This document shows, one piece after another, positions 30,505 through 41,347 of a stretch of 44,500 nt of DNA. A model generated the notes under the pieces. It ran no database searches. It worked only from the letters and a program-made list of their open reading frames with translations, and had not been told where the DNA came from. The position numbers and the translations under genes were made by a program. Origin of the DNA: Adiantum capillus-veneris (Eukaryota > Streptophyta > Polypodiopsida > Polypodiales > Pteridaceae); the NCBI GenBank assembly GCA_014529385.2, contig CM043953.1:76087372-76131871 (forward strand), given 5' to 3'. Position 1 is the first letter of the stretch. Every line of letters starts with the position of its first letter.

Positions 30505-33500
30505 CAACTTTATGGGCTGAAGTAGTCTTTGGGTTGGCGACTGGTGAGGCAATATTTAAGAGCACTTAGTGCCTTTTGGTATCTGATCTTCCTTTCTTTA
30601 TCTGGCACTTGCAAAAACTGCATAGTTACTCTGTTTTTCAGCTCCACCACTCAGTAGCCTACAAACCTTGATGTGAGGTTGCTAATCACTGGTGCAAATA
30701 TCTTCGTTCACCAAGTGAAGAATCCCGTGTAGAACGCTTCCTCAAATGCCAGCATATTGTGTGAAGGTAGAAACATGCATCCGGCGTAGAAGCCATAGGG
30801 GACTTCTTCGAAAGGTTGGCCACTGAGATCATAGCACAAACCTTTGTTACCCTCGAGGAATGACATCCGCGGGGTGCCTGCTTGCTCTAGCTCATTGAAC
30901 ACTTTGATGCATGTGAGCAGCATTCGGTAGATCTTATATAGCATAGCGCATGACAAATTTGGTAGACTTTTAAAGAATGAAATGGCGGCCTTTAGGGTTT
31001 TCACTATGTAATCTTCAATCACTGTTCCCTTTTTTGGAGCAGAAAATCTGGGGTAGTTTAGCTAAGTTGGATGCTTCTTGAGTAGTGCCTCATGTGCTAT
31101 CCAGGTCCTTACTCTTGGTACAGAACAGAAAGTCGGATCTTTTTGTAGGGCCACATGTGCTCTCGTGAACAGAATCAAGTATCTATTTAGCCAGCTCAAC
31201 CTCCACTTGGGGTGGTCTTTATCTGCACCCTCGACTTGCATGTCTGTGTAAAGCCTTTCTTTTACCTGTAGCAACTCAACTTTAATCAGAGGGTAGGGCA
31301 GGGACTATTGGTGCCATTGTGAATTTATTTGATTGGGAGTGAGTTGTGTGACATTGACAGAATGAAGTACTCTAAGATCCCAATCCATTGCTGCCTTCCA
31401 CTGCTCATCTACCTCTTGTGTAACTTTTTCTTTTAGTGCATCTTCTTCAAGCTTTGAGAGATGGACCATGGGCACTGTGTCTTCTTCTGTAATGGGTACC
31501 TGAAACTCTTCCGTGCCACTTAGCTCTACTGTGGACTGTGTCTCCATTTCAGAAAATGATACTGAGGGTATTTCTATCTGAGGCTGCTCCGAAGTGCTTG
31601 CCTCTTCTTGCGTTTTCGACCTTCCCTCTCTCAGTAGCCGGTTGACTCTTTTGAGTTCAACAATTCATCTTCTCTTTAGACCCGCATCAAGGCCAGGTCT
31701 CTACACTGAGATTTCTCTAACTTCAGCTCCAATTGGTATTTATTAATCTTTTCTAGTTCCTTGTAGACCTCATCTGTACCTTTGATCGAGGCAACGACTA
31801 GATTTTCTCGTATTTGCCGCAAGAATATCGTCTGATCATTGATTCTTTGTTCAGAGTACTGTAGAGTGCCTTGGCTACATCTAACTGTACCTAGATTTTT
31901 TGAGTTGATAGGGTGGTAGTGAGAAGTTCATTTGTAACTTCCGTTAGTTGATCATCTTTGGCTTTGCATGCATCTAACAGTTTGGTAAGCAGCTCAGCCA
32001 AATCTTCCATTTCTTTTTATTGTTTATCTCTAGATAATTGATGTTGTTCAGCTTCTGCTCTCAGCTCCTGCACTTGCCTTTGCAGATCGGTGATGACATT
32101 AAGTCTGTCGTCTAACTCCCCTTGGAGTGCATCGATCACCATATCTAACTCTTTGGCCCGTGTGCTACGGCTAGGTGCTACTGAGCGAAGCCTTTCTATC
32201 ATCTCCTGCATTTGCTAAGCATATTCATTAACTTGCAGGATGACTTCATCATTGGATTGCCAGTCTTCATTGCGTGCCAACTATCTTGATGTTTTTGCAG
32301 CCTCATGGGTGTCTGTTGGTTGTGTCAGGACGGCTGGTTGCTATTGTTCTTATAGTTGTGGCTGTTCTTTTTTGTGGAGGTAGAGGGTGGTCCCTCAGCC
32401 TTCTCTTGCTCTGCTATGGTAGAGGGTGGTTCCTCTGCCTTTTGCTCCTTTGGCTTCTCAAACTGTGTGGTGTCCTCTTTCGTTGCAGGACTTGCTGCCT
32501 TTTCTGTCTCTAGCTCTTTCTCTATTGGCTACTCTTGAGTAGACCCAATTGCTCTTGAGTAGATCCAGCTGCTCGTTGTGTAGATTCAGCTTCTTGTAAA
32601 GATTCATCTACCTCTTTGTGTTCTGGTTCTTGTGCAGGTTCATCTGCCTTTTCATGTTCAGATTCTTCTTCTTCCTTTGGCTCATTTGTTGTGTCTTTAA
32701 CTGCCGGTGATGGTGGTGGGCTCGGCATTGGTTGATCTTGGTGTTCAGAGACATGAAGGTGTTCAGAGACAGGAAGCCTTGGGTATGTTGTGCTTCTCCT
32801 TGTGCAGTACTTTCCTCTGCTCTCTTTTGTTCTTCTTCCACCTACTTCGCTTTCCTTGCCGCTTATTTGGCTTACTTTAGCTTTAAATCTTTTGCTTCTT
32901 GGTACATATGTTCCAGTACTTTAGCGAGTTCTTTAACTTGCTTCTTGGTGTGATGCTTGGTCCTTGGTCCCTTAAGCCCAAGAAGGTGTTCAGAGACAGG
33001 AAGCCTTGGGTATGTTGTGCTTCTCCTTGTGCAGTAGTTTCCTCTGCTCTGTTTTGTTCTTCTTCCACCTCCTTCTCTTTCCTTACCGCTTATTTGGCTT
33101 ACTTTAGCTTTAAATCTTTTGCTTCTTGGTACATACGTTCCAGTACTTCATCGAGTTCTTTAACTTGCTTCTTGGTGTGATGCTTGGTCCTTGGTCCCTT
33201 AAGCCCACTAGGCACCCCATTTTCTAGTTCCTTTCCTTGTGCTTGTCGGCTGCGTTGGTATGCATGTTTCTCTCTTTCAAACCGGGCTTGCTTTTGCACG
33301 GGCTCTTCTTGGTGTGTTGCCACAACTTTTCTCTTCATTTCCTCCCTTCGTGATCTCTTTTCTTCATTATCCGAGCTTTCACTGCTGTGCCTTTCCAGCC
33401 AGCTTTCAGCCGATTCTTCATCAGATTTGTAGGATCTCTTGGCTGATCTTGTAGCTCGAGGAGATGGTTGAGCTGACACTATCCAATTGTTTTGGTCCGG

Positions 33501-34391
33501 GGCAGGTGGTAGGTTGTCGGCCATGCGGATGGCATGGTATGCAATCCTTGTCAACACCTCTGGTGCACCCAGGTAAGTAATCTTTACTTCTTTTTTTATG
33601 CCTTTCAAATGGTCAAGACATATTGTGCGTGGTCCACCGGTTGCCTGGTTGTTGACTTGAGGACTTGCATGACGGTGGTGGCAACCGCATGATTGTGCGT
33701 GGTATACCTTGGTGGCCTTTTAATAAGGAAATGAAAGTGTTTGTGGTATAACCTTGCTGGCTCTTCAACCTATTTGTGAATTAGGTCAGCAAAGGTGGCT
33801 GCGGCAGTGAAAGTACTTGCCATTTTCCTGTCCCTTGCCCTCATTGTCATTCCTTCTATGGGTAGTTTGAGTGCTTATGCCACTATTTGCTTGGTTATCA
33901 CCACTTCAACTTTTTTCCCGTGAGGGTCAAAAATCTGTGCAATTCCATCTTCTTTGATCATGGATAAAAGGTTATAAGCCTTTTGGAATTCCACACCGCA
34001 TGGCTCCTGTTCATAGAAATCTCAGATTCCTAGCATGCAGTTGGCTTCTTTGGTCTCAGGATTCATGGTGACATCATACACTTCTTTTGGTAGGAGTTTC
34101 AACTCTACCTGATGTCCCTCCTCACTCTTGAATCTGCCGGTGAACACTGTGGTGTGATGCTCTTCGAGCTGTTTTTTTGAAAGATAGGCTGCCTTGGCGG
34201 CTTTGACTGAATCTGGATCTAGTTGGTATGCGGGTAGCTCCTACAACGTTTCTTTCTGGTTGAGCTTCTTCTTGGCCCTCTCTGCTGCTTGCATGGCTCC
34301 TATGCACTGAATGGAGTGTCAAAGTTAGCAGATTTGACGGATTTTTCTCTGAAATGTTGTTTAGTCTGAAATGCTGACAATTTTGGTCCAA
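30505..34391 (-). pseudogene. Long decayed ORF of unknown function, coiled coil, retroelement-borne
   Basis: About 3.9 kb of minus strand reads as one long protein with stops and shifts. The N-terminal part has LPKEVYDVTMNPETKEANCM, EFQKAYNLLSMIKEDGIAQI, FDPHGKKVEVVITKQIV, MTMRARDRKMASTF, and KKEVKITYLGAPEVLTRIAY, a globular-looking domain. It is followed by a Ser/Arg/Glu-rich disordered region (SDEESAESWLERHSS, EEKRSRREEMKRK), a Glu/Pro-rich acidic region (about 32728-32400), a coiled coil (MIERLRSVAPSRS, LQGELDDRLNVITDLQRQVQ) and a C-terminal globular part (HPKWRLSWLNRYLILFTRAH, FFKSLPNLSCAMLYKIYRML, KGLCYDLSGQPFEEVPYGFY). It ends about 25 bp before the polypurine tract. I see no capsid, protease, polymerase or membrane segment. 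It could be a captured or element-specific gene; no function is assigned. Confidence 0.55.
32759..33207 (-). repeat. 227-bp tandem duplication inside the long ORF
   Basis: Units begin with GTGTTCAGAGACAGGAAGCC at 32759 and 32986 and match along about 222 bp ending CTTAAGCCCA. The period is not a multiple of three, so it shifts frame. A partial third start (GTGTTCAGAGACATGAAG) lies at 32741. Confidence 0.95.
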
Positions 34392-34482
34392 TTTGCTTCA
34401 AATCAATTTTTGAACAAGCATAGATACATAAAAACATGCAAGGAACAAAATTGTAAAATCAAAACAGAACTTTGCAACCAAA

Positions 34483-35082
34483 GTAAATAATCGCAATTAT
34501 TTACAGCTGAGTATTTTTTTCAACATTTTGCAAACTTGGCATCACAAGCTTGAAGTATATACCAAATATATACTCTGAGTGAAATATGGGCTCATTTGGA
34601 TGCATAGGGTGAAAATGGTACCAGATTTTGACTTTAGGTCTCTGAAACAGTAGATATAATAGAAATTTGAGATTTTGAGTTCCAAATTGGTTCAAACTTG
34701 GCTAATGGGCTTAACACATCATGTACTTTGGATGTATGATGGCAAAATATCTAAATTCCCCCATTTTGGCTAGAAAGTAAATAATTGCGATTATTAACAT
34801 TTCCACCAAAATCAACATTTTTTGGTACAAATTGGTTCTAGGCATTGTATAGACTCTGTGTATGAGATATGGGGTGATTTGAATCAAGAAATGTGATTCG
34901 TAACCCAAAAATTGGCTTGCAAAGACTTCTTTGCGTTTTCAGGAAATTTTCCAAGTTATAGGTGCTCATTTTGGCTCATACTTGATTTTTGGCATGTAAT
35001 AGGTGTGTACACATGATAGGTGAGGCGATGATACAATTTCCAAGAAAAAATAATGCAAAAGTAAATAATCATGATTATTAAC
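34483..35082. repeat. Palindromic 22-bp motif, three copies at about 290-bp spacing (leader)
   Basis: Copies at 34483-34504, 34777-34798 and 35061-35082 have the form GTAAATAATCG followed by its near reverse complement ending ATTATTTAC or ATTATTAAC. Spacing is 294 and 284 bp. Intervening sequence holds repeated phrases such as AAATTGGTTC and ATTTTGGCTAGAAAG, so these are diverged tandem units. They lie between LTR 1 and the long ORF. Confidence 0.9.
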
Positions 35083-35770
35083 TGCACTCACAACTTTCTT
35101 GCTAAACTTACAAATTTTGACCTAAACACATTCTATACAACTAAAACAAGTCCTAAATGGAATTTGGTCAAGTTTGGTCTTGCCGGCATCACTTTATGCT
35201 TTGTCGACTCTGAAATCTCTGATTTTTGTGACTATACTGCCTGTTGAGTTGGTCAGTCAATTTTGAGGCTTTGGACTTGTCCGCAACATAGTCGTGAAGT
35301 AACTCATCCAATTCTGGCTCATTTGGAGTTAGGTTGACCCCGTATGTCGAATTTTACGCTTTGTGGCCTTCGAGCCGTTTTCTATTTTTCGAGGGCTTTG
35401 CTTGATTGATTTCACTAAACCAATCATATACATTGTATATGAACCTCGTAGGCAAGCTGTCTGAGGAGTCAGATCCAGATTCTGGCATCTGCCAAACACC
35501 TAGCTTTTCTATTGGGGACCCCCTCGACCCCTGCCAAATGGTCAACTGATAATATAGAAAGGTTCTATTATGTTAGGGCATAAGACAGTTCAAATCTCAT
35601 CCAATTTGGTTGAGCTGACAGGCCGCTATGGTCAATTTTGGTTGTAGGTCTTCGTGCACTGCTCAATTTCTAGGGTTTTTTCTAGGGGTTTAGACTAGAT
35701 ACCGGCGGTACAAAATGGATCATTGACGAGTAGATAACTTACTCCTCATGTCTCGTGTGAGACGGCGCTA
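35083..35770 (-). other. Leader region and primer site next to LTR 1
   Basis: At 35770-35751 the minus strand reads TAGCGCCGTCTCACACGAGA, which resembles the TGGCGCCGTCTGTGGGAA-type primer site of many plant Gypsy elements. It is separated from the proposed LTR end by 12 bases. The remainder to the palindromic repeats has no coding signal I would support. Confidence 0.45.
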
Positions 35771-35782
35771 AAAATAGGCAAT

Positions 35783-36446
35783 TGTAGACTCCAAAAAAGA
35801 CGCACGAAAGAGGTCGAAAAGCTCTCTCTGCAAAGGCCACAAGTGGAAATGAGGTGGTTTTAGCCTACATTGGATATCTATACCCGGACTTCCCAAACCA
35901 TTTTTCCCCAGATTCCCTCGTTAGTCCTACTAGGCCATGAGATCTATGTTAGACTCAAAAATTTCCCCGATCGGATTCTTGTAGCTCATTTTGCAAGAAT
36001 TTTGCAAAAGTAGGTCTTGCCGCTTAATTTAGGCTTCCCGCTTCCATCTTCTGATTTCATTGAAAATTTTTATGCTTGTATGTCTTGTTTTTCTGATCAC
36101 CATCGTGTCTTCCGTTTTTCCATATGAGCTTCTTTGCTATTTATTATTAAAATTGACCCGTTTATTGAAAAAATCAAAGAAAATAACAAAATGCTCTTAA
36201 AAAGTAAAGTGAAAATCCAATAATTAAGAAAATCCATTGAAAAACACAACTATTATTTTTTGTTGGTTTTCTCTACTTTTAAGTCTCATTGTCAATAAAA
36301 ATGATAAAAAATAACCAAAAAGGACTATTTTTTGATAGTATATACACTATTTATACTCATCGGGAAGATATTATTAGTGAATTTTCCCTTGATGATGAAT
36401 TACAAGGGCATTATTAGGTAATTTTGCAACAAATCACACGTTAACA
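35783..36446 (-). mobile_element. LTR 1 of the chained Gypsy element
   Basis: The LTR begins on minus at 36446 with TGTTAACGTGTGATTTGTTG right after the purine tract AGAGGGAGGAAAAAAG (36469-36447 region), has the TATA box GAGTATAAATAG (about 36364-36353), and ends near 35783 with GGAGTCTACA, 12 bases before a primer-like site. The right boundary is well supported; the left is less certain because of the unusual gap to the primer site. Confidence 0.55.
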
Positions 36447-36488
36447 TCGAACTTTTTTCCTCCCTCTTCAAACATTGCCCTTAATTAC

Positions 36489-37091
36489 TTAGTGCCCTTC
36501 CACACCTCCTAGTTGGCAAACTCCGGGACGACTGTGTGCATGGGTTGAACAATCATGTCTATGCATAGCCGTGGTTGGATCTACCATGCTTTGAAGATCA
36601 ATGCAACTCAAAACACTATGTTGTGCAAGAGCTGGGTCTTGAGTAATTAACTCAAGGGTTTCTGATGTCGAGGCTTTCTGATGCTGTCTTCCACAGAGCA
36701 AATCTTGTAGCTTGTGTGCTCTCTGTTTGATTGTACCATCAGGATGCTTCAACACACTGATTGCTTGAGCTATTGGTAGCACTTTTAACTGTTGTCGAGC
36801 TTTTTCTCGCCATTGGTAGCTTGGTTTGCTTGGTGCTATATGGTGTGGTGGAGTCTTTTGAGGTTTAACTTGCCATTGCTTGATTGGTTTTACAGTTTGT
36901 GGAGAAGATAAGTGCTCCTTTTTTTCCCAAATCCATTTCAAGCTAGGTTCCTTGCTCGGAGATGCTCGTCGCTGTGTTTTTACCCTTGGAACCTTCTTTT
37001 GTTTTGTCGGTGATGTTTTGGGCACCCAGATTTGAATCGGCTTATCCTTAAGCTGTGCTTTTGGTACCCAAATTTGCCCGACTTGTTGCAT
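36489..37091 (-). pseudogene. Proline/lysine-rich ORF after the integrase fragment
   Basis: A 200-codon frame contains two copies of QIWVPK and a basic, Pro/Gln/Lys-rich stretch, then AISVLKHPDGTIKQRAHKLQ. It overlaps the integrase fragment in a different frame and ends about 40 bp before LTR 1. This could be the C-terminal extension of integrase or an extra element-specific peptide. No domain is recognised. Confidence 0.4.
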
Positions 37092-37515
37092 GCTACTTGT
37101 AGCATTTGCTTGTCGAGGGGATGGAGAAGATTGATTACTTCATGATCTATACCCCATTTTGCAAAAGCTCTAGCCCCCATCATTGTTCTTAAGGGCATGC
37201 TATCTACACCTGTTGGCATTTTTGCTCGTTGACAAGCATCATACCTTCGAACATATTCTTTGGCATCTGCAAAAAGTGTTGTCCACCATATGTCTGCCAT
37301 CAATATTGCTCTTGTGGTGGTCTTGTGGTGGTCAAGCTATAAATGGGTTTTGCAATTATAGCGTACAAGTAGATGAACCGCCTGTAATATCCACAATGCC
37401 CCATGAAGGCTTGTACCCCCTTGACTGTTGTTGGTCTAGGTAAATCAGCAATGACATGAATTTTTTCAATATCAGTAGACACTATATGTCCAAGAATTTT
37501 TCCTTGTCTACCCAT
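36980..37515 (-). pseudogene. Gypsy reverse transcriptase thumb joined to integrase fragment by deletion
   Basis: 37515-37300 gives KILGHIVSTDIEKI, LPRPTTVKGVQAFMGHCGYY and RRFI, the thumb and connection of Gypsy reverse transcriptase. Almost at once, from about 37303, the integrase zinc-finger side appears: IWWTTLFADAKEYVRR, DACQRAKMP and AFAKWGID. RNase H and the first part of integrase are missing, so a deletion of roughly a kilobase joined them. The integrase catalytic core beyond the first Asp is also lost. Confidence 0.82.
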
Positions 37516-37559
37516 GAATGTACATTTTTCAGGATTTAAGCAAATCTTATAAAGTCTAC

Positions 37560-38300
37560 ATTTTTCAAATGCCTTTTGAGGTGTTCAAAATGATCAGCCC
37601 AGATTGATGAATGTACACATAGATCATCCATATATACTTCTAAGAATTTCCAGATATTCTTTAAAAGCATGGCTCATCAACCTTTGAAATGTGACTGGAG
37701 AATTAGTTAATCCAAATGGCATAACCCGATAGACAAAAATACCCCATTTTGTTGCAAAAGTAGTTTTATGTTGATCTTTTGGGTCAACCAAAAGTTGATT
37801 GTATCCCGAAAAGCCATCTAAGAAGATGTAAGCTTCATTTCTTGCAACTTGTTCTAAAACATGCTCAGTGATTGGAAGAGAAAATTTGTCTCTAATGGTA
37901 GCTGCATTCACTTTTATGAGATTAACACACACTTGTAATTTTCCATTCTTCTTGGGTACTACCACAATTGGAGACACCCAATCTGTGTGTTCAATTTTGT
38001 AAATGAATTCGGCTTCCTTCAGTTTTTCAATCTCTTCTTTTATTTTCCTGGCAAATGTTTCATTATACGTTGTATGGCCTCTGTCTACTTGGTTTTGCAT
38101 CATCTCTCATGCGTATGGTATGTTGATAGATTTCTGGATCACCACCCTTGAGATCCTTGTAAGACCAAGCAAAGATATCTCAGTATTCTTTTAGCAAGCT
38201 CAACAATTGATCTTCTTCTTTTTCTGTTAGGTCGTTTGCAATGTAAGCAGGTCTAGGCTCTTCTCCTGGTTCAAGCCAGGTCTATCTTCTTAGCGTTTTC
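37560..38300 (-). pseudogene. Gypsy reverse transcriptase (fingers and palm)
   Basis: Upstream of the ORF is DIFAWSYKDLKGGDPEIYQH with a stop just before it. Then IEKLKEAEFIYKIEHTDWVS, PIVVVPKKNGKLQVCVN, FLDGFSGYNQLLVDPKDQHK, TTFATKWGIFVYRVMPFGLT and VTFQRLMSHAFKEYLE. A frameshift near 37640 separates these from the catalytic YMDDLCVHSS (37634-37605), whose two aspartates are intact. The FAWSYKD...GxDPE text is typical of the Tat/Athila side of plant Gypsy elements. Function is lost through stops and frameshifts. Confidence 0.92.
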
Positions 38301-39071
38301 AGTCCCTTCGTAGGAATCGCCCTATTTTCGTAGTTCCCTTAACAGGTTGTTCGAATATGATTTTACAATCTTGGAGAGTATACTTTTTGTAATAGGATGG
38401 AACACTCCTTACATCCTTACCATCCTCTTCCGTGGTTTCCATTTTGGTCGTATATATCTCTTCTAGAGCTTTTTCCAACTCTTGATATTTCTTTTTTCGC
38501 TCAACTCGTGTCATGATTGGCTTCTTATCTTGTTGGCTTTCTTGAGTATCCTTCCTTGTTTTTGTCAATGTTTTAAACATTTTTGGATTTTTGTTTGAAG
38601 GATATCTACCAGTGATTTTGTCTGTGACACAATCATTTGCATCTATCTGCATCACGAATTTTCTATTGGAGACTGATGGCATAGGTCATGTTTTGCGTTT
38701 CTGGTGTCTCTTTTTTATCTATACCATTTTTGTCTTCTTGATTTCTGGTTGGGAAAATAAAAAAACTTTTCCTCACCTCCTTTCAAGAGTAGCTTAGCTC
38801 TCATATGTTCTTTTCCTGACCCCGAATCTTCTGAGGTAGCTGCATGTTCATCTAACTCATTTGTTGCATTGTAGTAGAGGTCTGAAAAGATTTGTTGAGC
38901 TTTCATCAAGTTCTTGGGTTCCTCATCTTCATCTCCAATGTTGAGGGTTAAAATCATTTGGATGGGAATTATGTCGTAGCCATCCTCATTGCTAAATTGA
39001 GTAGGCATAGACGTATTCACAAATACATCCATTATCGCTAAAATTTGGGTGCACTCGAATGGCTCAAACAA
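38301..39071 (-). pseudogene. Gypsy linker between protease and reverse transcriptase
   Basis: Two frames (39071-38715 and 38682-38299) read as acidic and basic, hydrophilic polypeptide with no catalytic motif (for example IPIQMILTLNIGDEDEEPKN and KKKYQELEKALEEIYTTK). Their place between protease and reverse transcriptase and their collinear decay mark them as polyprotein linker. Confidence 0.65.
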
Positions 39072-39136
39072 ACGCTCTGGAAAGGTTCAGGTACATAGGG
39101 TTCGTCTGTGCAATCCCTTTCTAGAATAAATTCTTC

Positions 39137-40382
39137 TCATTTTAGACTCCCATTCTTTGAAGCTCCACACATCCAAATAGGAGTGTCTTTGTTTAACCAG
39201 GATGGAAGCTTGGTTTCAACCGAAGAGACTGAATCAAACTCTTGTATGGGTGTTTTCAAGACATCTCTATAAGTGTGATCTTTTAGATTTACCCTTGCTA
39301 TAGATCCCACTTGCTTCAAGTACAGATGATTGTTTCCCTAATCTTGGATAAGCTTTACCTGTCGCATGAAAGGTCTTACCAATATGATTTCATAATTGAG
39401 TTTTTTTACAAAGTCTACTATGACAAAAGTGTGTTGATATTCATTTCCAAAGGAATTGACTATCACTTTTTCAAGCAGCCCTAATGGTCTCTCAATGTGT
39501 ATGTCAGCCAATTGCAATTTCATATGAGTTTGTCTAATGGCTGGTTGTCCCTAGGATTCCCATACTGCTTTTGTGGCTATGGCTATGCCTGCTTCACTAT
39601 CCAGTATTGCCATGGTTTCAATGTCATTATAGAAGGGTGGTGTTTCCTTCTTTCCCTTCGTAATATTCTCCAACTTTGCTCATTGGAGCAGATTGAATCT
39701 CTTTATTGTCCATTTCGTTTTTCAATTTTCCCAGTTTTTTTGAGATTAGCCCCGTTATTCCCAACTTCTCTACGGTTTTCTGTAGATCATTCCATAAATA
39801 TGGTCTGAGTTTTAACAATTCTCCCAAGGTAAGAGTACATTGGATGGGTGTAGACATGATTGAGTGAATGTTGTCTAGTACTAGGGTCTGTTCAGCTCTT
39901 TTTACTTGAGTGGTTTTACACACTATGGATTCATCTTCGTTCTCTCCCAAGTAAGAGGGTATTGTTTTCAAAGTCGATAGTTTTGACATTCCTGAAGATT
40001 CAAATCCGCAATCCCCATACAAGGATTGTACATCCATATTTGTATCAGAAGGTAGCTTATCCAACCAAACTTCCTCTATAGGAGTTGACTTTAGCGTTAG
40101 GCTCCCATCATTGATCTCTCTAACTTTTTCCCATAAGTGTCCTGGCCAGTCTTCCTCTACGAATGGAATTCCGTCTAAGGAATCGTCACTGTCCGGCACT
40201 ATAAGTTCTGGTTCTTTTGTTTCAAGGTGGGGTTTTGTCACCACATCGGGTTTTCCTGTAGTGTCTCTTACCACAAGCTCTTCAGTTTTTGTGATACTTG
40301 CAAGCTTGGGTTTTTGTTTTTCCAGCATTTCTTGCGTGATTCTTACCAAATTTTGATAAGCTTCCAGCTTAGCTGATTCCAT
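39137..40382 (-). pseudogene. Gypsy gag-pro linker and aspartic protease
   Basis: 40382-39627 is an acidic linker (VPDSDDSLDGIPFVEEDWPG, CTLTLGELLKLRPYLWNDLQ). The protease follows in another frame: AILDSEAGIAIATKAVW (about 39610-39560; catalytic Asp-Ser-Gly reads Asp-Ser-Glu), MKLQLADIHIERPLGLLEKV, HTFVIVDFVKKLNYEIILVR and PFMRQ, interrupted by stops. The ADxHIERPLGLLEKV and NYEIILxRPFMRQ text matches a plant Gypsy protease of the same broad group as the reverse transcriptase downstream. Confidence 0.85.
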
Positions 40383-40818
40383 GTCTGGAGAAGGATAGTT
40401 TTTTCATTTGTTTTTCATGTTTTGGCGTGCTTTAAGTCCTTCTTAGTAGGCTTCCAAGGCTGCATTAATAGGCTCAATAAGTTTATCAACCAAAATGGAT
40501 CCTCCAGATTTCACGATTGTTTTCTTGATTTCACTTCCAGTTTCTTTCACCTTTTCTTGGAATAGCTTTTTTACTTTCTCCTTGATTTCAACCCGTTGTT
40601 TTTGTTTCTCATCTCATATCTTTTTCTTCTGCTTCTTTTGATCCTTTGAGAGGAAACTTTCGTATTTTCCGAACCATCAAAGGAGTTGTGTTTATTTTTC
40701 TTGGCCTGGGCTCTAGTGATTACCTTGATTGGAACAATCGGTTTACTCTCTGATGAGCTACTAGGTATCACTTGGACTACGTTTACTACTGTTTTACCCT
40801 TGTTTAAAGGATTTTAGG

Positions 40819-40863
40819 ACAATCTTCCGGAAAGTGTCCTCCCTTTTTGCAACATTGTATGCA
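40819..40863 (-). other. Variant zinc knuckle at gag-pro junction
   Basis: The minus strand encodes YCIQCCKKGGHFPEDCPK: Cys and His ligands are present, but spacing from the second Cys to His is five rather than four unless the third Cys is used. It lies on the opposite side of the inverted repeat from a perfect knuckle at 41348-41389. Confidence 0.6.
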
Positions 40864-40884
40864 ATAGGCTTCAACTGGCTTATG

Positions 40885-41329
40885 CATTAGGTGAAATCAA
40901 AGGGGCCCTTTAAGGAGTTTGACTTTACCTCTTGCTACCAAAATGGGCGCATGGATAAATTTTTGCAAAGAAACTCCAAAGTTGGTGGAGGTTTGACAGT
41001 TAGAATGTCCTCTTCAAGCTCTATCTACTACTGATATATAGCACGCCATGAGATTCCTCATATTTTAGAAGATTCTTGTTTTATTCAATTAGATTTCGAC
41101 AGAGTTGTCACATCATAGGTGAATAAAAAAAAGAATCTTCTAAAATATGAGGAATCTCATGGCGTGATATATTTTAGTAGATAGAGCTTGAAGAGGACAT
41201 TCTAATTGTCAAACCTCCTCCAACTTTGGAGTTTGTTTGCAAAAATTTATCCATGCACCCGTTTTGGTAGAGAGAGGTAAAGTCAAACTCCTTAAAGGGG
41301 CCCTTTGTGAGTCCAAATTTCACTTAATG
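40885..41329. repeat. Long inverted repeat (about 195-bp arms, 53-bp loop)
   Basis: Arm 40885-41077 pairs with arm 41131-41329. The arms differ at scattered positions and by an indel near the outer end, but long stretches such as GATTCCTCATATTTTAGAAG and its complement are exact. Outer ends read CATTAGGTGAAAT and ATTTCACTTAATG. It separates two zinc knuckles of the Gypsy Gag, so it looks like an insertion of a foldback element or MITE with long inverted ends. Target duplications are not clear. Confidence 0.92.
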
Positions 41330-41347
41330 GTTTTTGTTAGGCACTAG

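Noticed and set aside
30505-34391. Envelope-like gene after pol, which would make the chained element retrovirus-like
   Set aside because: No signal peptide or membrane-spanning segment is visible, and an LTR with primer site lies between pol and this ORF.
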